Origin: Candidatus Omnitrophota bacterium | GTDB taxonomy: Bacteria; Omnitrophota; Gorgyraeia; Zapsychrales; Fredricksoniimonadaceae | DNA length: 33,124 nt | Assembly (NCBI GenBank): GCA_015233675.1 | Contig: JADFXH010000014.1 | Location: 735-33,858 of the forward strand | Direction: 5' to 3' | In this document: piece after piece, positions 1 to 7,903 of the stretch | Position numbering within the stretch: position 1 is the first letter of the stretch | Layout: each line of letters opens with the position of its first letter | The notes under the pieces: generated by a model | Databases searched by the model: none | What the model was told of the DNA's origin: nothing | The model's input: only the letters and a program-made list of their open reading frames with translations | Program-made: the position numbers and the translations under genes

Positions 1-411
1 TTTGGCTTGAACAGGAAACGTATACGCTGGATTATTAAAATAAGGGTTTAATCTGAGATTGTTGATAAATTTCCTGGAAAGCATCTCTTGCTCTGGCGTT
101 GACAATTGCCTGATCCTCGAGGCTAGCCGGCTGATAACAGGATGATTCGAATGTTTTAAACTGATCTCGTTCATTTCCTGGATCGCCGCCGTAAGGCCGC
201 TGATATCAGCAATGGCTTTGATCTCTTTGAGGATAAAAGAACCCGGTTCCTCCTGTTTTTGGCTTTTTCGCCTTTGGGCAGATTGCTTGACCGAGGCCAC
301 TTTTTTTGAAACTTTTTTGACCGCCCTTCCCAAATTAAACGCAATGGTCAAGGGCAATGTATCATTATTTTTTCTTGAATTTTTTTTCTTTGTTTTTGTA
401 CGTTTAACCAC
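1..411 (-). CDS. Hypothetical protein, 5' part only (runs off the left edge)
   Basis: An open frame of 137 codons starts at a GTG at 411 and is still open at base 1. An AGAGGA ribosome-binding site lies 6 bases upstream of the GTG, and only 15 bases separate it from the stop of the heptaheme cytochrome, so it is probably the next gene of that operon. The first 60 residues are very basic (runs of Lys, for example KKKNSRKN), with no signal peptide or heme motif. The following part is helical and mixed in charge. I do not recognise the family. A basic N-terminus without a signal peptide suggests a cytoplasmic protein, but the function is open because the C-terminal part is missing. Confidence 0.6.
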   Translation of the reverse strand, partial: MVKRTKTKKKNSRKNNDTLPLTIAFNLGRAVKKVSKKVASVKQSAQRRKSQKQEEPGSFILKEIKAIADISGLTAAIQEMNEISLKHSNHPVISRLASRIRQLSTPEQEMLSRKFINNLRLNPYFNNPAYTFPVQAK

Positions 412-426
412 AGTATATCCTCTTTT

Positions 427-1935
427 CTAACCACCTGTATGACAATCGGAACAATTCGACGTTTTCCAAGACTCATCTGAATCAAAAGGATGCAAAAATT
501 GCAGGCCATCAGGATCTTTTTGCACAGCCGTACCGCTTCCTTGCTGGGTGATGATATGGCACGATGTGCACTTGCGGGTAATGCTTTCCCCTGTTTTAGT
601 TTTATGCTCATCATCATGGCAGCGGAAACACCCTAAAGAAATCATATGTCCGATATTATCCGGATATGCGTCCCAGCGGGACTTCATATCGGGGAAAAAA
701 TTACTCCGATAGATCAGTATAATATTCTTGATAGCCTGCTCTACATTATCCCTATGCGCCCCATAATACGCAGACTGTTTCTTGCTGTAATATTCATTTA
801 AACTTGAGCGTATCATTTTCTCAGCTTCGTCTGGTGACCGGTATTCTTTGGAAAGCAGTTCAACCGCTTTAGCTTTGATCACAGGGATAGACGGGCTGAT
901 ATTTCCCTCTGCAAGTGCCCGGTTGATCGAAACATCAGGAGCTTCAAAGCGATGTGTAGGACGATTATGACAATCCATGCAATCCATCTTTCTGACCTTA
1001 CTTTCAGGCGGATCGGCGTCTTTATAAGGAGAGCTTTTTGTTGTGTATATCTTGGTGATGCCTGACTTATTGATCGTTTTGATCCAACTGATCTTCTGAC
1101 GTTTTGCATCATCAGGGACATAATAAATTTCATCACCGTAATACATATGAGCGTGAATACCAGCCTCACCATTTTGTCCGCCGCCGATACGGATAAGCAT
1201 CTTGACAGCCCACGGCGGAGTCTTACTGGGGTCATCAGCGTAATAAATCTTATTTAATTGGATCGCATTAAAGGACTTGCCCGGCCAATGGCACTGCTCG
1301 CAAGTTTCTTTTGCCGGACGCAAAGTATCAACCGGCGCAGGTGTCGGCCTTGAATAAGAACCATCCAGCGTCTTAAAAAGCATCCTAACACCGGCCATTT
1401 TGTAATGCACATACCATCCCACCCCTGAACCGATATGACACTCCACACAATTGACCCGCGCGTGGGGTGACTGCAAATAAGCCGTATATTCCGGCTTCAT
1501 GATCTGATGGCATGTGACTCCACAAAAACGATCAGATTCCATATAGTTATATGCTTTAAAACAACCAATCGCGGTCATGGTCAAAACAATAGCTGTCCCC
1601 ACCATAAAAATAAGAATGGCATTTTGATGGGTTGATAAAGAAAGATCTATAACGATAGGTTCAAACTTCTTTTGGGCGATGCCTTTGAGGATCTGGTGTT
1701 GCTTCAGGCGGGCTCCCCATGGGATCAATATGAGCCCGATAATAAGAAACGGCGGCAAAAGAATGTAAGTAACAATACCAAGATAGACATTCGATGAAGA
1801 AGTTAAAAAATCGAGGGCAAACAGAAAAAACTCACAGCCGAGTATGAATACAGAAAGCCCCACCCCGCAATAGGTGATGTTGTTATAAAAATGGTCCGGA
1901 AATCTCTGTTTTCTCTGTTTGGGCTGATCATTCAT
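427..1935 (-). CDS. Heptaheme NapC/NirT-family inner-membrane cytochrome c (ImcH-like)
   Basis: This 502-residue protein has three predicted membrane helices (about residues 22-44, 50-74 and 106-124) followed by a large domain with seven heme c attachment sites. These are CGVTCH at 138, CVECH at 163, CEQCH at 212, CMDCH at 319, CFRCH at 436, CTSCH at 456 and CSDCH at 495. The first has three residues between the cysteines rather than two. The N-terminal heme region resembles the NapC/NirT family, whose members take electrons from membrane quinols. Geobacter ImcH, as I recall it, has the same design: three helices, seven hemes and about 500 residues. Position downstream of a porin and a periplasmic octaheme cytochrome suggests it is the inner-membrane entry (or exit) point of a transmembrane electron conduit. 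The direction of electron flow cannot be read from sequence. Confidence 0.88.
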   Translation of the reverse strand: MNDQPKQRKQRFPDHFYNNITYCGVGLSVFILGCEFFLFALDFLTSSSNVYLGIVTYILLPPFLIIGLILIPWGARLKQHQILKGIAQKKFEPIVIDLSLSTHQNAILIFMVGTAIVLTMTAIGCFKAYNYMESDRFCGVTCHQIMKPEYTAYLQSPHARVNCVECHIGSGVGWYVHYKMAGVRMLFKTLDGSYSRPTPAPVDTLRPAKETCEQCHWPGKSFNAIQLNKIYYADDPSKTPPWAVKMLIRIGGGQNGEAGIHAHMYYGDEIYYVPDDAKRQKISWIKTINKSGITKIYTTKSSPYKDADPPESKVRKMDCMDCHNRPTHRFEAPDVSINRALAEGNISPSIPVIKAKAVELLSKEYRSPDEAEKMIRSSLNEYYSKKQSAYYGAHRDNVEQAIKNIILIYRSNFFPDMKSRWDAYPDNIGHMISLGCFRCHDDEHKTKTGESITRKCTSCHIITQQGSGTAVQKDPDGLQFLHPFDSDESWKTSNCSDCHTGG

Positions 1936-1946
1936 AAGACACCTTT

Positions 1947-1975
1947 AGATTCTTCGGGTTCGCCTTAGAGTGACA
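1947..1975. repeat. Half copy of a palindromic intergenic repeat
   Basis: AGATTCTTCGG...TTAGAGTGACA resembles the right half of the full element at 5267-5336 (GATCCTTCGG...AAGATGACA), with about 20 of 28 positions shared by eye. It lies just upstream of the heptaheme cytochrome start codon, in the 65-base gap after the porin gene. Confidence 0.55.
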
Positions 1976-2000
1976 TTTTTCTTTTCTAATGACGTATTCT

Positions 2001-4082
2001 TTACCAATTAAACTTCGCAGTCAGCTTAAAAATATTGGCAGAATAATTGCCTGCGCCGGCCAGCGAATTGTCCCTATAAGAGGCATGTTCATACGAGGGG
2101 CCTAACTTCAGCCATTTGTGGTAAGTCCACTCTAAGCCAGTAGTAAAGGTAAGCTCCTTAAACGAAGACCCATAAGGCACTCCGTCGCTAATATCAACAT
2201 AATTAGGAGATAGCGTATAGGCAACCGTGTTGGTCAGGACTATATTCTCCATCGGAGTATAGCTGTCTGAAAAAAGCCAGCTATTGTCCCCGGAATTGAA
2301 AGTGGGAATATTCGATGTCCCCGTCTGTGATGCTTGAAGGGTCCTGATATAATTCTCCGCATGCGAATACGATAACGTCAACATCAAAGGATCAACAGGC
2401 TCTACGGTAATATCATAGGTCAATATCGATGAGAGCATGTGATTTTCAGAAATAGGGTAAACGCCTACTGAGGTATTTTCTGTTGTCTCGCGGGGCATAT
2501 AGACAGCATCGACAAATTGATACTTCACTGAATTTTGGACCCATCGATAAGGTTTCCAGGTCAGCGTTGAGCTCTCTTCCACGGCGTTGATGTTTAATTG
2601 ATCCAAAAAAGCCTGGTTGCCCGGATTTATATCCAAGAGAGTATCATATCTATTGTCTTCCCAACGCTGCTTGACCTGGGTCGTAAAAGTAAAGAACCTA
2701 TCCGGGACTATTTTCCCTCCAAAAGTCCAGGATTCTTTCTCGGTCCTGACAAGCCTTGCTATTTCAAAAGTACCTGGCATAGACTCATCAAACCAATATC
2801 TCTTCTGTTCTAAACTGCTTTCAGCGTATAAACTCGTATGAGATATGCCTGAATAACGTAAAGATATATGCTCCCCTTCATTGTCTTGACGATTATCCAT
2901 CGTTGAAGATACTGGACCCGGAAGAAAAGTACTAATATTAGTGTGGTCATCATTGTAAACCGAAGATCCTTCACTCCCAATATGTTCATATTTAACATCT
3001 GTAGCCAAGGTCAAATCAGGCATCAAAATGGAATTAAAATTACCGACCCAAACATGCTCATTTTCCAGAGCATTTGCAAAAGACCAGAGGGATTGTTTAG
3101 TCGAGGCCCCGTTTCCTGTGCCATAGTCAGTAACGAGTCCTGTAACACTGCTTAAAACTTGATTCTGCATTAAATCAGTATCATGCACATGATTATAATG
3201 ATACCCTAAACTGGCAAAGGTCTTATCATTAAACATCCATTTTTCAATTCTTACTCCTGAACCAAACAACTTGGCATCCAGATATTCATTTTCTGTACGA
3301 AGTTGATTATATGTTGATGCCGTTCCCGGTGTTGAATTAAGAAAAGGCATATAAGCATAATTATGATTATAATCAACCTCCGCTTTCTGTTCACCTTTAA
3401 TAGTAATGCCGGCCACATCTTTCTTTTCTTTTAGGGTGACTGTATCTGAGGTGTCATTGACTGCTTCATAACTTGGGCCGATAAGTCTATAAGCCAAATT
3501 TCCCGAATTAAACACGGGAGTCCACATCAACAACGACTTATCTCCATCCTTGGAATTGTGCTCATACGTCACATCCAAAAAAGGGTCACTGATGGCTCCC
3601 AAACCGGCTTCTAATTTGAAAAAACCAATATCCAGCTGTAAATTGGGGCTGTTGCCTTTAAATCCGCTTAATGCGCCTGGGATAATAATACTCGATGTAT
3701 CTTTATATACACCTCCCGTATTGTCATAGTATTTTCTAAAAGCATTATAATCTATTTTCAAGAAAGCCAGATCCCCGTCTTTCAGGATCAGATGCCCTGT
3801 GCCGTCGTCGGTCTTGGGAAACGCGCTTGCCTCCACATCCAGAGAAATATCCTTATTGATGTTCTTAATAAAAGTTATATCGCTGACCCCGGCATTAGCA
3901 CCATTAGTCATCCAATTCAAAACTTCAAATTTGCCTACATTCCCTTTAACATCCGCATATTGCAAAGGGGCCAAAGTAATGCTAAAAGGCGATGTATTCG
4001 TCTCCTGGGCCATTACGAAATGCCCTGCTCCTGTCAAATAGACAGCTACTGCTATTGAGAGCAAAAATCGAAGACTTTTCAT
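2001..4082 (-). CDS. Outer-membrane beta-barrel, MtrB/PioB-like electron-conduit porin
   Basis: This 693-residue protein has a signal peptide (about residues 1-25, ending VMAQ). The rest is made of alternating amphipathic strands rich in Tyr, Trp, Thr and Asn, and it ends in an aromatic residue (LTAKFNW), as outer-membrane barrels do. The length is close to that of Shewanella MtrB (about 700 residues). A segment near residues 108-126 (FLKIDYNAFRKYYDNTGGVY) resembles a pattern I associate with porins of multiheme cytochrome conduits. The gene is 21 bases downstream of the octaheme cytochrome, the same pairing seen for MtrA/MtrB, PioA/PioB and OmaB/OmbB. The inferred role is a sheath that lets the octaheme protein carry electrons through the outer membrane. 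The family call rests on length, barrel character and neighbours; a generic porin is possible. Confidence 0.75.
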   Translation of the reverse strand: MKSLRFLLSIAVAVYLTGAGHFVMAQETNTSPFSITLAPLQYADVKGNVGKFEVLNWMTNGANAGVSDITFIKNINKDISLDVEASAFPKTDDGTGHLILKDGDLAFLKIDYNAFRKYYDNTGGVYKDTSSIIIPGALSGFKGNSPNLQLDIGFFKLEAGLGAISDPFLDVTYEHNSKDGDKSLLMWTPVFNSGNLAYRLIGPSYEAVNDTSDTVTLKEKKDVAGITIKGEQKAEVDYNHNYAYMPFLNSTPGTASTYNQLRTENEYLDAKLFGSGVRIEKWMFNDKTFASLGYHYNHVHDTDLMQNQVLSSVTGLVTDYGTGNGASTKQSLWSFANALENEHVWVGNFNSILMPDLTLATDVKYEHIGSEGSSVYNDDHTNISTFLPGPVSSTMDNRQDNEGEHISLRYSGISHTSLYAESSLEQKRYWFDESMPGTFEIARLVRTEKESWTFGGKIVPDRFFTFTTQVKQRWEDNRYDTLLDINPGNQAFLDQLNINAVEESSTLTWKPYRWVQNSVKYQFVDAVYMPRETTENTSVGVYPISENHMLSSILTYDITVEPVDPLMLTLSYSHAENYIRTLQASQTGTSNIPTFNSGDNSWLFSDSYTPMENIVLTNTVAYTLSPNYVDISDGVPYGSSFKELTFTTGLEWTYHKWLKLGPSYEHASYRDNSLAGAGNYSANIFKLTAKFNW

Positions 4083-4103
4083 ATTTTATACCTCTATTGA
4101 GGG

Positions 4104-4874
4104 TTAATAACGCAGATGATTATTAAAATTAGACCCATGAACCGCTTGGTGACAAGTTGCGCTCCAGCATGTTCCCTGTGTCCAATGGCCTCCTGCATGA
4201 CCACTAAATGCGGGATTAGAAACTTCTGCATGGCACTTAAGACATAGATTATAATCACGTGCGATTAACATTTTGTCATTCACAGACCCATGGACCTGAT
4301 GACAGGTCGTACAACCTTCTTTCAAGGCATCATGCGCCCAAATATACGGCCCGCGTTTGTCCGTATGACACTTAAAACAGACTTCATTGACATCATTCTC
4401 GGAAGTGGCAGTCCAGGGACGGACATCTATCCCGTGAGGATCATGACAATTCGTACAACCCATCTTCCCTTCTATGACAGGATGATGATAAGGCAGGCGG
4501 AATTGCATCTTTTTATCGGTATGGCAGTTAAAGCAGATTTCCGGATCATTTTTAGGATTTATGATGGTAGTCTTGCCGCCGCCGTTATCCACATGTATGG
4601 ATCCGGGGCCGTGGCAGGTTTCACAACCTTCAGCAGAAGTTGTATCATTTTTGATATTGATTCGCGCATGGGTTGAAAGCTTATATTCCTTGCCCTCTTT
4701 GTCGTGACAAGTTATACAAGTATCCATTCCTACATAAGTAGCTTTCTTTAACATCGTATTGACCTTATTCTGGTCTGCCCGGACTATTCCTGACCAAAAT
4801 AATCCAAACACCAAAGCCAAGACGACAATCTCCGCCTTAGCCTGACCGATCTTACGATGTCTGTGTATATTCAT
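4104..4874 (-). CDS. Periplasmic octaheme cytochrome c, MtrA/DmsE-like
   Basis: This 256-residue exported protein has a basic N-terminus and a hydrophobic stretch at about 16-31 (signal peptide, end near VRADQ). It carries eight heme c sites: CITCH 53, CETCH 84, CFNCH 114, CTNCH 140, CFKCH 166, CTTCH 188, CLKCH 211, and a final CWSATCH at 236 with four residues between the cysteines. The closing CW..xCHxxVHGSN signature resembles the C-terminal heme of MtrA/DmsE-type cytochromes as I recall them. MtrA has ten hemes, while Geobacter OmaB-type proteins have about eight. Many extra His residues could be distal heme ligands. It precedes the porin gene by 21 bases, and the pair should form the trans-outer-membrane part of the conduit. 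No extracellular cytochrome gene is visible in the window. Confidence 0.87.
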   Translation of the reverse strand: MNIHRHRKIGQAKAEIVVLALVFGLFWSGIVRADQNKVNTMLKKATYVGMDTCITCHDKEGKEYKLSTHARINIKNDTTSAEGCETCHGPGSIHVDNGGGKTTIINPKNDPEICFNCHTDKKMQFRLPYHHPVIEGKMGCTNCHDPHGIDVRPWTATSENDVNEVCFKCHTDKRGPYIWAHDALKEGCTTCHQVHGSVNDKMLIARDYNLCLKCHAEVSNPAFSGHAGGHWTQGTCWSATCHQAVHGSNFNNHLRY

Positions 4875-4891
4875 AAACTCTCCACTCTATT

Positions 4892-4944
4892 CCTCCCCCT
4901 TGATGGGGGAGGTCAGGCAGTTCCTTCCCACAAGATGGAAGGAA
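4892..4944. repeat. Two consecutive intergenic hairpins (CCTCCCCC-type repeat)
   Basis: The first is a perfect 8-bp stem, CCTCCCCC/GGGGGAGG with a 5-base loop (4892-4912). The second is TTCCTTCC/GGAAGGAA with an 8-base loop (4921-4944). The first stem recurs exactly at 25654-25674 and in degenerate form at 24856-24876. There is no clear T-run, so these look like dispersed palindromic repeats rather than terminators. They lie between the monoheme and octaheme cytochrome genes and could modulate mRNA stability. Confidence 0.7.
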
Positions 4945-4954
4945 TTATTTCTAT

Positions 4955-5245
4955 TTATTTCGTCCCTGTCGGTGCGATTTTGGCAAAGTCTTCAATCGTA
5001 CCTATCTTTTTATAAATATCAGCTGTCGGTTTTTCAGCTCCGGCGGCTTTTATAACAGCCTTACCATAATCATTGGGATCATGAGAGCCGTCTTTTTTAG
5101 GTAATGCATCCACATGGCAATTAATACATTTGGGCAGGGTATCGGGGAACGCTTCTTTATACGCTTTAATTTGGGACATATCAGCCTGTGCCGTTGCTGA
5201 CCAAAGGATAAAATTTGCTAAAACAAAAAATGCGGTCTTTTTCAT
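4955..5245 (-). CDS. Small periplasmic monoheme cytochrome c
   Basis: This 96-residue protein has a signal peptide (about residues 1-21, ending SATAQA) and a single heme c site, CINCH, at about residue 40. The mature part is about 75 residues, consistent with a soluble mini-cytochrome. It follows hemA by 79 bases and precedes the octaheme gene by 80 bases, and both gaps contain palindromic repeats. A role as a periplasmic shuttle between the inner-membrane heptaheme cytochrome and the octaheme cytochrome is plausible but unproven. The family is not a classical one I can name; only the heme site and export signal are certain. Confidence 0.8.
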   Translation of the reverse strand: MKKTAFFVLANFILWSATAQADMSQIKAYKEAFPDTLPKCINCHVDALPKKDGSHDPNDYGKAVIKAAGAEKPTADIYKKIGTIEDFAKIAPTGTK

Positions 5246-5266
5246 TTTTTTCTCTCCCTTGTAGCA

Positions 5267-5336
5267 CTGTCATTCTAAACGAAGCTAAGAATCTTAAAGA
5301 ACATTACGATCCTTCGGCTTTACCTCAAGATGACAG
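5267..5336. repeat. Full palindromic intergenic repeat overlapping the hemA stop
   Basis: The element has inverted ends CTGTCAT...ATGACAG and two imperfectly complementary halves (CATTCTAAACGAAGC..AGAATC and GATCCTTCGGCTTTACC). It resembles the widespread class of repeats with a GATCCTTCG...GGATGACA-like half found in many bacterial genomes. Its right edge covers the last three sense codons and stop of hemA (5325-5336). Confidence 0.75.
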
Positions 5337-6404
5337 AGACTCTTTTGTTTTCACACAACTTGTTATGCCGCCTTCTTCCAATGATCGTATTTTATCCATG
5401 ACTTCATAAAACTCTTGGACCTTGCTTGAAATAATTTTCTCAACTTGTTGGGCGGCAAACTGGCGTTTTTGAATATTGTCTTGAACCACACGATCCAAAT
5501 CATCAACAGTAACTAAACAAACATCTTTGACTTCCGCTGCCTGCGGGTCAATATTACGGGGCACGGAAATATCAATCAAAACCAATTTTTGGCCGATCCG
5601 GACTTGCATTGTCTTGTCAACAATATCTTTATCAATAAGGTAATGAGGACAGTTGGCACAACAAATACAGACATCAACTTGAGGCAGGACCTCTTTCATT
5701 TCCCAAAACGCAAGGGCTTGTGCGCCGCTATGCTTAGCTAATTCTTGGGCCTTTTCCAAAGTCCTATTCATGATATATATTTTTTGGACCCCTTTATTGC
5801 CCAACTGTTGGACGGCCAAACGCCCCATTTTCCCGGAGCCTAAGATCAAAACAGTCTTATCCTGCAATGAGCCTAAAATATTCTGCGCCATGCAGACACT
5901 TGCCCAACTGACCGAAGCCCCCCCGAAATCGATCTGAGTCTCCCGACGGGCTTTCTTGCCTGTTTCCAGCACAAAATTAGTCAGAATATTTAAAAATTTA
6001 TCCATCATCACGTTTTTCCGTGAAAGCGCAACCGCGTCCTTGATCTGTCCTAAAATTTGTTTCTCGCCTAATATCAGGGAATCTAAGCCGCAAGCGACTT
6101 GTAATAAATGTTCAACGGCACGCCCTCCCTCCAACACATAAAACAATTTTTGCAGGTCCTGTATCTGAGGCTGATGTTTAAGAAGGAATAATTTCTTTAT
6201 GATTTCTAAAGGGGTGTAGTCATCCACCACGTGGGTATAAATTTCACATCGATTACAGGTAGAAAGGATAATAGCGGAGCTAACAGAAGGATCGTTCTTA
6301 AATTCGGACAACAGGAACTCAATTTCGAGCGGAGACAAATAAAACTTCTCGCGTGTTTCAATAGCGGAAGTTTTATGGTTGATACCCACCGTCAATATCT
6401 TCAC
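5325..6404 (-). CDS. hemA: Glutamyl-tRNA reductase, C-terminally short
   Basis: This is the first enzyme of the C5 heme pathway, reducing glutamyl-tRNA to glutamate-1-semialdehyde with NADPH. The N-terminal catalytic domain shows GINHKTS, the active-site cysteine in STCNRCEIY (about Cys50) and the hallmark GLDSLILGEKQILGQIK. The NADPH domain has VLILGSGKMGRLA near residue 190. The protein is 359 residues, whereas the family is usually about 400-430. The missing part is most of the C-terminal dimerization domain, and the final SLSS and stop lie inside a palindromic repeat. The start is a GTG with AGGAGG 3 bases upstream; an ATG overlapping it runs straight into a stop. It is the first gene after the promoter at 6490-6518 and leads the cytochrome operon, which fits a role in supplying heme for those proteins. 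Confidence 0.93.
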   Translation of the reverse strand: MKILTVGINHKTSAIETREKFYLSPLEIEFLLSEFKNDPSVSSAIILSTCNRCEIYTHVVDDYTPLEIIKKLFLLKHQPQIQDLQKLFYVLEGGRAVEHLLQVACGLDSLILGEKQILGQIKDAVALSRKNVMMDKFLNILTNFVLETGKKARRETQIDFGGASVSWASVCMAQNILGSLQDKTVLILGSGKMGRLAVQQLGNKGVQKIYIMNRTLEKAQELAKHSGAQALAFWEMKEVLPQVDVCICCANCPHYLIDKDIVDKTMQVRIGQKLVLIDISVPRNIDPQAAEVKDVCLVTVDDLDRVVQDNIQKRQFAAQQVEKIISSKVQEFYEVMDKIRSLEEGGITSCVKTKESLSS

Positions 6405-6489
6405 ATTCCTCCTGCCTATGTTAAGTGACCGATCTTGAGATTACATTTAAATACAAAATTTGAAAGATAATTGATATGGGAACAAAAAA

Positions 6490-6518
6490 AGTATAATTTA
6501 AATCTATCCTCATGTCAA
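6490..6518 (-). promoter_or_regulatory. Sigma-70-type promoter for hemA and the cytochrome operon
   Basis: On the minus strand: TTGACA (6513-6518), a 17-base spacer, then TATACT (6490-6495). This is a near-perfect consensus about 85 bases upstream of the hemA start. No other strong promoter was noticed before the octaheme, porin and heptaheme genes. Confidence 0.75.
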
Positions 6519-6568
6519 AATAAAAAAGGACATAGCCATTACTTATAACGAGATTTTCAGGAAACTCC

Positions 6569-7903
6569 TTAAAATTTAATCTGCATTTCACACCTGATAA
6601 AAATCGCATCATCATTATTCAAATAAACATCACCGGGCAGAAAGTATTCCCCTAAGATATAGGCCGTTACATTTTTATTAAACATGTAATCAATCCTTAG
6701 CTGAGGCAGTTGTCCGCGGTCGCGACCGCGTCCTGAAAATACTGTGCTCGCGGGGATCTCTGTGTTGGCGCGAAGATAATTATAAAATAAAGTGATCTTG
6801 GATTTTTCAGTAGGTTTTATTGCCGCTGAACTTCTTATCATTTGCAAGTTGGTCCAATAGGCCAGAATGCCGGTTTCACTCTTATAACTTAGGTTATAAA
6901 GTTCCGAATACCATGGATACCTTGAAAACAAAGGGTCCCATGATTCGTTTTTACTCGTGGAACTGTCATCCCCGGAAAGATAAACAAATCCGATACTTGT
7001 CGTCGGCGTCCATGTAATGTCCTTAAAATCCCTGTCAATAAAAGCATAACCGCCTAAACCTTGCCTGTCATTATCCCCATATGTACCGAACTGATAGGCG
7101 AACTGTCCCCTTAAGGTGAAAGGAGATAAATCATATTTCGCATAAGAACCAACCGTGTTGATAATTCCTTTTTGCGACTGAAACCCCGGGCCTTCCTGCC
7201 CTTCTGTTTTATAAATATAATAGCCTTCCAGAGGCAATTTTTCGATGGCTTTATTTTTTAAATACAATACCCCTGCTGTTTCCTGGCTGGATGTCAAATT
7301 CGTGTTGACCTTTTCTCCGTTGATAATCGGCAGCCATTCGTCTGAGCGGGGATCGTCAATATAAATCAAATCCAAGCTGTTATTCTCATCCACCTTCCAA
7401 TTAGCTTTTGCGGCGTTAAAATAATATGACCTCGAACCATCGTTAGGAGTACCGTCGAAAATCAGGAACCCTTCACCGTAATCTGTCAGGTCCTGGCGGC
7501 CCAAACGTAAATTCACAGGAGCGCTGAAAACATTATTGACATCCACATAAAGGTTGTCGAAAATCACTTCATTAATATCAAAAGGATAACCCTTCTTTGT
7601 TTGCCCCCACATTTTACTGCTGGACGGCGCATAATAGGTGTAGGACTTGAATTCATCAGTCAGTTTGGCATATATATCGAAATCCTTGTCAAAAGCAGCC
7701 TGTCCCCATAATGAAGTTTTAAACCTGAAGAAACTGCGATTATCCAACGCATCATTGTTCATATCAAAAATATTCTTCCACAGCTCATACCTTACACGTT
7801 CAGCCCCCCCGCCTGTTAAAGCTATATCTGCTGAGGCTTTCTGAAGATTCAAAGAACAAACTAAAAACATTGCGAACCCTGCAATAATTGTTTTTTTGAA
7901 CAC
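6569..7903 (-). CDS. Alginate-export-family (AlgE-like) outer-membrane porin
   Basis: This 444-residue protein has a signal peptide (about residues 1-25, ending KASA) followed by a beta-barrel rich in aromatic strands that ends with Phe (CEMQIKF). The segment LRLGRQDLTDYGEGFLIFDG and the nearby FFRFKTSLWGQAAF match the pattern of the alginate_exp/porin-like family. In Pseudomonas AlgE exports alginate, but most family members outside that group are substrate-unknown porins. The start is a GTG with a strong AGGAGGGG site 2 bases upstream. It stands 164 bases upstream of hemA, which has its own promoter, so it is probably a separate unit. It lies far from the exopolysaccharide operon, so a link to polymer export is not supported by position. 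Confidence 0.78.
   Translation of the reverse strand: MFKKTIIAGFAMFLVCSLNLQKASADIALTGGGAERVRYELWKNIFDMNNDALDNRSFFRFKTSLWGQAAFDKDFDIYAKLTDEFKSYTYYAPSSSKMWGQTKKGYPFDINEVIFDNLYVDVNNVFSAPVNLRLGRQDLTDYGEGFLIFDGTPNDGSRSYYFNAAKANWKVDENNSLDLIYIDDPRSDEWLPIINGEKVNTNLTSSQETAGVLYLKNKAIEKLPLEGYYIYKTEGQEGPGFQSQKGIINTVGSYAKYDLSPFTLRGQFAYQFGTYGDNDRQGLGGYAFIDRDFKDITWTPTTSIGFVYLSGDDSSTSKNESWDPLFSRYPWYSELYNLSYKSETGILAYWTNLQMIRSSAAIKPTEKSKITLFYNYLRANTEIPASTVFSGRGRDRGQLPQLRIDYMFNKNVTAYILGEYFLPGDVYLNNDDAIFIRCEMQIKF

Noticed and set aside
879-1235. 118-codon open frame inside the heptaheme cytochrome
   Set aside because: It is an alternative frame on the same strand within a gene whose heme sites are all in the other frame.
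6421-6615. 64-codon frame between hemA and the porin
   Set aside because: It overlaps the strong hemA promoter and the end of the porin, and shows no family features.
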